DNA from: Paenimyroides tangerinum
GTDB taxonomy: Bacteria > Bacteroidota > Bacteroidia > Flavobacteriales > Flavobacteriaceae
DNA length: 64,000 bases
Direction of reading: 5' to 3'
Assembly (NCBI RefSeq): GCF_003865405.1
Contig: NZ_RQVQ01000016.1
Location: 1 to 64,000 of the forward strand
The notes under the pieces were generated by a model. That model had not been told where the DNA came from and searched no databases. It was given only the letters and a program-made list of their open reading frames with translations. Positions 57,655 to 64,000 of this stretch are shown one piece after another (positions within the stretch are counted from its first letter, which is position 1; each line of letters starts with the position of its first letter). The translations under genes and the position numbers were made by a program.

Positions 57655-59160
57655 TTATATCTTATAAGTATTAGAAATTCTTTCTAAAACTTCTGCTTTT
57701 CCTAACATAAAAATTATTTCGAATAAGTCTGGTCCTTTCATTGCACCTACAATCGAAATTCTCAATGGTTGCATGATTTTTCCCATTGGTAAATCATTTT
57801 CTGAAATCCAATTTTTAACGATTTCTTCGATATTTTTAGCTTCGAAATTTTCGATTGAATTTAAAATTACAGCAACTTTATCTAACAAATCATTTGTATC
57901 TTCTTTCCAATTTTTTAAAGCTTTTGGATCAAATTCTGTTGGTGCAACAAAGAAGAAATCAGACAAATCATATAATTCAGTCACAAAATTAGCACGATCT
58001 TTAACCAAAGAAACCACTTTTTCTACATAATCAATGTTTGTAGAAATTCCTTTTGATTCTAAAATTGGTAAAAAAGAATTTGCTAATTCGATATCCGATT
58101 TTGTAACCAACCATTGGTGATTAAACCATTTGTTCTTTTCTGGATCAAATTTAGCTCCTGATTTATTAACACGACTGATATCAAAACTTTGCGTTAATTC
58201 TTCCATCGTATAAATTTCTTTATAGGTTCCGTCATTCCAACCTAATAAAGCTAAGAAGTTAACAACAGCTTCTGGGAAATACCCTTTTTCTCTATAACCA
58301 GAAGAAATTTCACCAGTTTCTGAAGTCCATTCTAATGGAAAAACAGGGAAACCTAATTTATCACCGTCACGTTTAGATAATTTACCATTTCCTACTGGTT
58401 TTAAAATCAATGGTAAATGCGCAAATTCAGGAGATTCCCATCCAAATGCACGATATAACATAAAATGAAGTGGAAGAGAAGGCAACCATTCTTCACCACG
58501 GATTACGTGCGAAGTTTCTTGTAAATGATCATCAACAATATTAGCTAAATGGTATGTTGGCATTCCATCTGACTTGAATAAAACTTTATCATCTAACAAT
58601 GAAGTATTGAATTTTACTTCTCCACGAACCAAATCATTAACTACTAAAACTTCGTCAATTGGTGTTTTAAAACGAATTACATACGGATCATTATTAAACA
58701 AACGTGCTTCTAATTCTTCGTGCGTCATATTCAACGATGTTGTTAATTCCTCACGAATCGTATGATTGTATATAAATGTTTTTCCATCAGATTCAGCTTG
58801 TTTTCTCAACGCATCTAATTCTTCAGAAGTATCGAAAGCATAATAAGCAGAACCGTTATGAATCAATTCTAAAGCGTATTCTTTATACAAATGTTTACGA
58901 TCACTTTGACGATAAGGTCCAAATTTTTCGTTCTTTCCGATGGTTTCATCTGGTTCAATTCCCAACCATTTCAAAGCTTCAAAAATATATTCTTCTGCTC
59001 CTGGAACAAAACGCGTTTGATCCGTATCTTCAATTCGAATATAAAATGTTCCGTTATTTTTCTTAGCGAATAAATAATTAAAAAGGGCAGTTCTTACTCC
59101 GCCAATATGTAAAGGTCCTGTTGGACTTGGTGCAAAACGCACTCTAACTTGCTTAGACAT
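57655..59160 (-). CDS. gltX: Glutamyl-tRNA synthetase
   Basis: The 501-residue class I enzyme has RFAPSPTGPLHIGGVRTALF (HIGH motif HIGG, 18-21), YIRIEDTDQTRFV, and VIRGEEWLPSLPLHFMLY. The KMSKS-equivalent GNGKLSKRDG is at 258-266. The C-terminal helical anticodon domain contains PLRISIVGAMKGPDLFEI. Full length. A consensus -7 box (59178-59185) lies before the gene. Confidence 0.97.
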   Translation of the reverse strand: MSKQVRVRFAPSPTGPLHIGGVRTALFNYLFAKKNNGTFYIRIEDTDQTRFVPGAEEYIFEALKWLGIEPDETIGKNEKFGPYRQSDRKHLYKEYALELIHNGSAYYAFDTSEELDALRKQAESDGKTFIYNHTIREELTTSLNMTHEELEARLFNNDPYVIRFKTPIDEVLVVNDLVRGEVKFNTSLLDDKVLFKSDGMPTYHLANIVDDHLQETSHVIRGEEWLPSLPLHFMLYRAFGWESPEFAHLPLILKPVGNGKLSKRDGDKLGFPVFPLEWTSETGEISSGYREKGYFPEAVVNFLALLGWNDGTYKEIYTMEELTQSFDISRVNKSGAKFDPEKNKWFNHQWLVTKSDIELANSFLPILESKGISTNIDYVEKVVSLVKDRANFVTELYDLSDFFFVAPTEFDPKALKNWKEDTNDLLDKVAVILNSIENFEAKNIEEIVKNWISENDLPMGKIMQPLRISIVGAMKGPDLFEIIFMLGKAEVLERISNTYKI

Positions 59161-59177
59161 TTGCTTTTAATTTTTTA

Positions 59178-59185
59178 CAAATATA
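59178..59185 (-). promoter_or_regulatory. -7 box of gltX
   Basis: TATATTTG on the minus strand, 17 bp before the ATG. Confidence 0.5.
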
Positions 59186-59206
59186 CGATTATCAATAATT
59201 TCAAAA

Positions 59207-60493
59207 TTATCTTTTGTCGATAAAAGTAATGGTTTTTCTACTTAATGGATTGAATATGATTTTTTGTAATTCTTTTGGATCATCAAAGACAATATTTGGT
59301 GTCACACGTAATTTTGCTCTGAAATAATCTTTTATTTTTGATAGAAATTCAGGAGATTCGTCTTCAGAAAAAATTCGAATATTAATTTCATCCGTTCCAA
59401 TGTCGTTGGTAGCAATCTCAATCAAATGCATTTTAATTTCTTCAAAATGAGATAATACATCTTGCATTGCAGGCGGATAAAGTGTTGTTCCTTTGTATTT
59501 TATCATTTGTTGCTTGCGACCTTCGACCGGTCCAATTCGATATGTATTGCGTCCACATTTACAAATATCTGTGTGTTTACGAACCATATCACCTGTTTTG
59601 AAACGCAATAATGGTATCGCTTCAATTCCTAAATTGGTAATAGTTAGTTCTCCAACTTCACCATCTGCAACCGGTTGATTATTCTCATCAAGAACTTCGG
59701 TGATGATTAATTCAGGATGAAAATGACCGCCCATTTGAAATTCACATTCGGTAAAAGCAGCACTCATCTCGGTTGAAGCATAGGTTGAAAATAGTTTGAT
59801 ATTCCATTTTTTGGTGATGCGTTCAGCTAGAATAGAAGGTTGTAAATCTGAAGTACGCAAAGCTTCTCCGATACAAATTACACCTTGAATACTTGAATTT
59901 TGAAAATCGATATGATTCTGTTCTGCGTATTCTATTAATTTCAATAAAAATGAAGGAACCCCGATTAAATATTTTGGCTTGTATTTTAGAATCGAATCCC
60001 ATTGTAATTGTGGAATTCCAGCACCAACACGAATTACACCGGCTCCTAATTTTCTAAGTCCTAAAAAGTAAGCCAAACCAGCCATAAAACGGCGATCCAT
60101 TGTGGTCATTAATTGAACCAAATCTCCTTTTTGAATACCAGCGCATTGAAAAGAAATCATTTCGTTATAAGCCAAACGTTCTAAATCCTTATCGGTTAAT
60201 CCAAAAGTAACTGGGTCACCTAAAGTTCCAGAAGTAGTAGCATAATCGATAATTTCGTTCATCGGAACGCAAAAAAACGAATCGTTATTTAGCTGAATAT
60301 CGGTCTTGGTAGTGATTGGTAAATTTTGAAGTTGTTCTAACGTTTTGATTTGATTGATTTCAATCTGATTTTTCAAGAACAATTCACGATAATATGGCGA
60401 ATGATTCTGTAAATAAACTAACAATTCTTGAAGCTTATCTTCTTGAAATGCTTTAATTTCGGCTACAGAACTTGTTTCTATTTTTGGAATCAT
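59207..60493 (-). CDS. Phenylacetate-CoA ligase-like AMP-binding enzyme (PaaK family)
   Basis: The 428-residue adenylating enzyme has YATTSGTLGDPVTFGLT (PaaK-type P-loop), GLAYFLGLRKLGAGVIRVG, the YASTEMSAAF motif and RFKTGDMVRKHTD. A zinc-like C-x-C-G loop (ICKCGRNTYRIG) is followed by the flexible C-terminal lid with YPPAMQDVLS. PaaK-like ligases of this type activate aryl carboxylates and occur in aryl-polyene/flexirubin clusters. Given the ketosynthase and dehydratase genes upstream, a role in pigment assembly is inferred. Confidence 0.85.
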   Translation of the reverse strand: MIPKIETSSVAEIKAFQEDKLQELLVYLQNHSPYYRELFLKNQIEINQIKTLEQLQNLPITTKTDIQLNNDSFFCVPMNEIIDYATTSGTLGDPVTFGLTDKDLERLAYNEMISFQCAGIQKGDLVQLMTTMDRRFMAGLAYFLGLRKLGAGVIRVGAGIPQLQWDSILKYKPKYLIGVPSFLLKLIEYAEQNHIDFQNSSIQGVICIGEALRTSDLQPSILAERITKKWNIKLFSTYASTEMSAAFTECEFQMGGHFHPELIITEVLDENNQPVADGEVGELTITNLGIEAIPLLRFKTGDMVRKHTDICKCGRNTYRIGPVEGRKQQMIKYKGTTLYPPAMQDVLSHFEEIKMHLIEIATNDIGTDEINIRIFSEDESPEFLSKIKDYFRAKLRVTPNIVFDDPKELQKIIFNPLSRKTITFIDKR

Positions 60494-60560
60494 TATGTTG
60501 TTTTTAATTGCTTATTAAAAATTTTTATGAAAATTATTTTCAAAAATTCACCTCGTTTTA

Positions 60561-60592
60561 AAAAAAAACACCGTTTAAATTACGGCGTTTAA
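60561..60592 (-). terminator. Terminator after the 60624 gene
   Basis: On the minus strand, AACGCCGT...ACGGTGTT stem followed by nine T. Confidence 0.8.
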
Positions 60593-60623
60593 AGTAAACT
60601 TATTTAAGATTCAAAGTTATCAA

Positions 60624-61106
60624 TTATTTCAATTGATTCTTTTCAATATCTGTAAAGGATTTTGAAGATTTTGAATACGATTTTATCAACTGTTTGATGT
60701 CTGAATTTTGAGAATTATAAGATTTTAAAATCGAGTTTTTATCTTCGGATAAATTCATTTTATACTTCATCATTTTAGGCGTATTTTCTTGAATACTCAA
60801 TCGAATGATTCGTAATTCTAAATTATTAGGTTCTTGTTTAATCGCATTTTCAATTAATCCAACACCTTTAGTGAAATTTTCTCGTTTTGATTCTTTTGTT
60901 CCAACATATTTAGATTGTAAAGCAAGTGCAGCACCTTTATAAGCTAAAATAGTTTGATTATTTCCTGAATAATTTTTTAGTTCATTATAGAAATTTAAAG
61001 CATTTTGTTTGTTGGCATTTGCTGTTGCATACGCTTTTCTAGCTTCTGAAAGTGTAACATTCTGAAAAGCGAAAATAGAAATAAATAAAAAAAGTAATAT
61101 TTTCAT
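60624..61106 (-). CDS. Exported TPR-like protein, probably of the pigment cluster
   Basis: A signal peptide (KILLFLFISIFAFQNVTLS) is followed by helical pairs reminiscent of TPR units (ARKAYATANANKQNALNFY, ILAYKGAALALQSK, GLIENAIKQEPNNLELRIIR) and a Lys/Ser-rich tail. The gene starts just after the dehydratase stop, so the two are cotranscribed. Small exported helical proteins of this type occur in flexirubin-type loci, role unknown. Confidence 0.7.
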   Translation of the reverse strand: MKILLFLFISIFAFQNVTLSEARKAYATANANKQNALNFYNELKNYSGNNQTILAYKGAALALQSKYVGTKESKRENFTKGVGLIENAIKQEPNNLELRIIRLSIQENTPKMMKYKMNLSEDKNSILKSYNSQNSDIKQLIKSYSKSSKSFTDIEKNQLK

Positions 61107-61107
61107 T

Positions 61108-61488
61108 TTATATAGTTTTAAAATTACAAACCAATTTTAATGCCACAGTTTCATCAAACATAGTTGCATTTTTTACTTTAAATTCGTTTGTATTTGATTC
61201 TGTAATTTCAAGATTCAAAATCAATTCTGGATTTACTTCAGGATTGATTAAAGCCATAAACTTTACGTTTGAACATTGATACATAAAAAGCTTTTTAGAC
61301 ACAATTGATTCTGTAATTTCTTTAATCATTTGAATCATACAAACGCCTGGCGTAATCGGATTTCCAGGGAAATGGCCTTTAAAAATATCGTGAGAAGCAT
61401 TTAATCGAACAGAAATTTTGTGATTCAAATTATCGATTTGTACTAATTCTTCAACGTTGTAAAAATGGTTTAATAACATAATGTTCAT
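61108..61488 (-). CDS. Hotdog-fold 3-hydroxyacyl-ACP dehydratase-like protein
   Basis: The 126-residue hotdog protein has the FabZ-type helix-1 motif FKGHFPGNPITPGVCMIQMI. His39 matches the catalytic His, but the catalytic Glu of FabZ (in PGVLxxEA) is Gln53 here. The C-terminal strands (LILNLEITESNTNEFKVKNA) complete the fold. In aryl-polyene clusters such proteins dehydrate the growing polyene chain. An alternative ATG lies three codons downstream. Confidence 0.82.
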   Translation of the reverse strand: MNIMLLNHFYNVEELVQIDNLNHKISVRLNASHDIFKGHFPGNPITPGVCMIQMIKEITESIVSKKLFMYQCSNVKFMALINPEVNPELILNLEITESNTNEFKVKNATMFDETVALKLVCNFKTI

Positions 61489-61527
61489 TCTAAACGGTAA
61501 AGATACAAGTTATTAATTAAACGAAAA

Positions 61528-61556
61528 AAAACTTTCAAAATAGAAAGTTTTAATTG
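61528..61556 (-). terminator. Terminator after the 61550 gene
   Basis: AAACTTTC / GAAAGTTT hairpin followed by eight T on the minus strand; it overlaps the gene's stop codon. Confidence 0.7.
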
Positions 61557-62179
61557 TTAAACGTATAATTTAAACCTATTAAAAAGGATTTGTTTAATGA
61601 ATTTCCATTAAAGAAATAATATCCACTTGTATAAATTGGTTCGATAATTCCCATTCTCATACGAGCATCAAAACCTAAATTTGGTGTAATCTGATAACCA
61701 ACTCCTAAATTAATTGTTAAATCTACAGGACTATTACTTTCATAAGGAAAACTAGAATTTCCTCCAATCATTACTTCGTTGTAGTTGTATGGATCTTCAG
61801 AAACTTTAATATCTAATCCTGGTCCAGCATGAAAATTAAACTTTTTAACATTGAATTTATTTATAAAGTTTAATGAAATATAATTCAGTTTGATATCTGT
61901 TTTTTTGAAAGTTTGCGTATTTACATTTCCATATTGTACATCTGTCCATTTATAATTCTTTGCGCCTTGACGTAGATACATCACTTCAAATTGCATATTA
62001 TAAAATTCAGTAAGCTTTAATAATCCAAAACCACCGATGTAAAAATCATTGCGATAATCTGTACCTAAATTTGTGATATTTGAAGCAGAATAACCCGCTT
62101 TTAATCCAGGACTAAAAGTAACTTGAGCTTTTGATTGAGTAAATACAAAAAACGCAATTGCTATTAAAATCTTTTTCAT
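61550..62179 (-). CDS. Outer-membrane beta-barrel protein (PorT-like)
   Basis: The signal peptide KKILIAIAFFVFTQSKAQ is followed by an 8-strand-type barrel with alternating aromatic residues: VTFSPGLKAGYSASNITNLG, FYIGGFGLLKL, LNYISLNFINKFNV, FHAGPGLDIKV, TINLGVGYQITPNLGFDA and the terminal KSFLIGLNYTFNN. PorT-type small barrels are common in Bacteroidota. It lies in the pigment region but has its own terminator and a terminator upstream, so it may be independent. Confidence 0.82.
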   Translation of the reverse strand: MKKILIAIAFFVFTQSKAQVTFSPGLKAGYSASNITNLGTDYRNDFYIGGFGLLKLTEFYNMQFEVMYLRQGAKNYKWTDVQYGNVNTQTFKKTDIKLNYISLNFINKFNVKKFNFHAGPGLDIKVSEDPYNYNEVMIGGNSSFPYESNSPVDLTINLGVGYQITPNLGFDARMRMGIIEPIYTSGYYFFNGNSLNKSFLIGLNYTFNN

Positions 62180-62227
62180 AACCTTTACTTGAGTTAATTA
62201 ATTTCGATAAATATAATATTTTAATTT

Positions 62228-62276
62228 AAAAAAAAACACTATTAAAATAAACTCATTCGTTTATCTTAATAGTGCT
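62228..62276 (-). terminator. Terminator of the ketosynthase genes
   Basis: CACTATTAA..ATAAAC / GTTTAT..TTAATAGTG long stem followed by nine T on the minus strand. Confidence 0.85.
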
Positions 62277-62298
62277 TCTCAATATTCAATAAATAGTA

Positions 62299-63354
62299 TT
62301 AGCAATTTCGAAGTAAAACCAAACTATGATCTTTTCCTCGATATTGATTATAGCACAAAACGTAATTTGCTTGTGACATTGATTTATTATTCCAAAGTAA
62401 TTCGTTTGGAATTTCTTGTTTCTTTAAAATAGTTGCAGCTAATAAAACTCCAAAAGCTGAAGCAGTATCAAACTCAGCACTTAAATGCTTGTAATAAATT
62501 TGGGTTTTATCTTCAAACAAAGTTTCCATTTCAGTATAATATTCATTGAAATTAGAATCGGCATTTCGTCCAACAACCAAAACATCAATTTGTGATAAAT
62601 CTATCTTATTTGCTTCTAAAAAAGTGGAAACCGTTTGTTTTAAATCTGATATTTCGATTTTATTTTGAACAAAAACATCACAGATTTCTGCATATGAATT
62701 CGATTTTTTTTCTGATGATATCGCTAGAAAATTAGCTCCTTCTCCAAACGGAACTCCAATTGAAGTTGGATTCTTGAAATCGATAGAAGAATTTTCATTT
62801 TTGATAACATCAATTTTCTTAAGCAATTTTAAAGTATAATCCGAAATTTCATCAATTCCACCAACCAAAATGCTATTTGCTTCATCGTTTTCTATTTGAA
62901 GTTTGGCATCGTTTAAAGCATTTTCAAAAGAATTCGCACCATTTACATAAGTAAAATTATAACCTTTACATCCCAATCTCAAAGCAATTTGAGAACCAAC
63001 GGTGTTATGCGTGGATTGAATAAAAGATGTTGGAGTAAGAAACTCTTCTTCATTATCTATAATTGCGCGAAGAAATTTTTCAGAATCTTGTAAACATCCC
63101 ATTCCAGTTCCGGTAATAATAGCATCTGGAATTTCAATTTCAGCTTCATTTAAAGCATTCTGAGAAGCGTAAATTCCCATTTTTACACCTTGTGCCATTC
63201 TACGAATCATCGCAGCTGGAATCATTTCCTTATACGAAGGATGTTTGGCGTAATTTACATCGGATAAATCTGAAATAAGTTCAAAATTAAAATCAAAAAT
63301 ATCTTGGTCTTGAATGGAAACCGAACCGATTCCGTTTATATAAACTGCTTTCAT
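62299..63354 (-). CDS. Chain-length-factor-like ketosynthase homologue (no active-site Cys)
   Basis: The 351-residue thiolase-fold protein has IITGTGMGCLQDSEKFL, SFIQSTHNTVGSQIALRLGC, then TYVNGANSFENAL where active ketosynthases have the T-A-C-S motif; no Cys is present there. The C-terminal part has a weak version of the KS core (GVLLAATILKK). Such partners pair with an active KS in aryl-polyene and type II polyketide systems. Its ATG overlaps the stop of the upstream KS (TAATG), supporting a heterodimer. Confidence 0.85.
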   Translation of the reverse strand: MKAVYINGIGSVSIQDQDIFDFNFELISDLSDVNYAKHPSYKEMIPAAMIRRMAQGVKMGIYASQNALNEAEIEIPDAIITGTGMGCLQDSEKFLRAIIDNEEEFLTPTSFIQSTHNTVGSQIALRLGCKGYNFTYVNGANSFENALNDAKLQIENDEANSILVGGIDEISDYTLKLLKKIDVIKNENSSIDFKNPTSIGVPFGEGANFLAISSEKKSNSYAEICDVFVQNKIEISDLKQTVSTFLEANKIDLSQIDVLVVGRNADSNFNEYYTEMETLFEDKTQIYYKHLSAEFDTASAFGVLLAATILKKQEIPNELLWNNKSMSQANYVLCYNQYRGKDHSLVLLRNC

Positions 63355-64000
63355 TAGTTTTTAGAAAAAATTAAAGTAGAACAATTTCCACCAAATCCGA
63401 ATGAATTCGATAAAACGTGATTTATTTCTTTTGATTTCACTTCGATATTCGGAATCAAATCAAATTCTTGCATTGGCGTTTCAAAATTTAAGTTTGGGTA
63501 AATGATGTTATTTTGAATTGCAAGTACGCTAAAAACCGCTTCAATTGCAGCCGCAGCAGCCAATGTATGACCGGTATAAGGTTTGGTTGAACTAAAATCT
63601 GGAACTTGATTTTCAAATAAACGAGCAATGGCTCTACCTTCAGATAAATCGTTATTCGGTGTTGCTGTACCGTGAACGTTGATATAATCGATATCTTTAG
63701 GTTCTAAACCAGAAGTTTTAAAAGCCTTTTGCATAGCTAAAAAAGCACCTTCACCATTTTCTGATGAAGCCGTTTGATGAAAAGCATCGTTTGCATTTCC
63801 AAAACCAGATACAAAAGCCAAAACTTTCTTGTTTGATTGCTGTACCATTTCTTCCGATTCTAAAACCAAAAAAGCCGCAGCTTCACCTAAATTCAAACCT
63901 TTTCTGTTATCATCAAAAGGTTGATTGTACGTATCTGATAAAATCATTAAAGTTTTGAAACCGTTAATGGTAAATTTTGATAATGCATCCGTACCACCAA
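63354..64000 (-). CDS. Beta-ketoacyl-ACP synthase (KAS II type), N-terminus outside window
   Basis: Only the C-terminal ~215 residues lie in the window; the frame is open to position 64000 (GGTDALSKFTINGFKTLM precedes the first in-window ATG). The two catalytic histidines are seen in INVHGTATPNNDLSEG and KPYTGHTLAAAAA, and the C-terminal NSFGFGGNCSTLIF is the usual KAS end. The active-site Cys is outside the window. With the CLF-like gene it would extend an aryl or fatty starter; flexirubin-type pigment synthesis is inferred. Confidence 0.9.
   Translation of the reverse strand, partial: GGTDALSKFTINGFKTLMILSDTYNQPFDDNRKGLNLGEAAAFLVLESEEMVQQSNKKVLAFVSGFGNANDAFHQTASSENGEGAFLAMQKAFKTSGLEPKDIDYINVHGTATPNNDLSEGRAIARLFENQVPDFSSTKPYTGHTLAAAAAIEAVFSVLAIQNNIIYPNLNFETPMQEFDLIPNIEVKSKEINHVLSNSFGFGGNCSTLIFSKN

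Overview
The window is AT-rich (roughly one third G+C by eye) chromosomal DNA from a member of the Bacteroidota, most likely Flavobacteriaceae and close to Flavobacterium. The evidence is a C-terminal type A sorting domain (type IX secretion) on an M1 peptidase, GLPGLI-family and TonB-dependent outer-membrane proteins, many Bacteroidota-type promoters (TAnnTTTG at -7, sometimes with TTTG about 19 bp upstream), almost no Shine-Dalgarno sites, and the edge of a probable flexirubin/aryl-polyene pigment cluster at the right end. There are no rRNA genes, CRISPR arrays, transposases or phage structural genes.

Layout. 1-8.7 kb: small housekeeping and membrane genes (GNAT proteins, SIMPL protein, HAD hydrolase plus CAT-like acetyltransferase, amino-acid permease, RlmI-type rRNA methyltransferase plus pentapeptide protein). 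8.8-13.1 kb: an accessory island with a PD-(D/E)XK nuclease-like protein, a helical-repeat protein, a decayed gene, and membrane and lipoprotein genes of unknown role. It is separated by a small HIU hydrolase gene from six tandem tRNA-Asn genes (13.7-14.5 kb), three of whose units repeat with an exact 134-bp period. 14.5-21.8 kb: core genes (rseP, secreted M1 peptidase, serS, DUF4286, rsmA, mgtE). 21.9-23.7 kb: a retropepsin/PDZ-like protein and a lipoprotein with elaborate upstream DNA. 24.1-25.1 kb: a hydroxyacid dehydrogenase.

25.3-32.8 kb is the most unusual part. It is a minus-strand tandem array in which the order [conserved leader - small secreted two-cysteine protein - GLPGLI protein - TonB-dependent receptor] has been duplicated. 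One full receptor remains. Two further GLPGLI genes are followed by about 160-bp 5' stubs of the same receptor gene that share one insertion and one deletion junction. Leaders and signal peptides are nearly invariant while the mature small proteins have diverged. A variable (AAT)n tract lies upstream of two modules and also upstream of the 22974-23723 lipoprotein gene.

33-59 kb is mostly conserved: PQQ-like lipoprotein, short SSB, GNAT-nitrilase fusion, Tex, ClcA, a small ABC transporter next to a membrane-linked HTH regulator, rpiB, acyl-CoA ligase, rnr, LysE-type exporter, tRNA-Cys, folB, glnS, a YtxH/holin-like/DUF6327 operon, an SPFH protein and gltX. From 59.2 kb to the right edge, minus-strand genes for a PaaK-like ligase, hotdog dehydratase, chain-length-factor-like protein and a ketosynthase cut by the window edge look like a polyene pigment cluster. 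A dispersed intergenic repeat family has three copies in the window (25.1, 38.9 and 46.8 kb). All assignments come from reading the sequence; no database search was possible.
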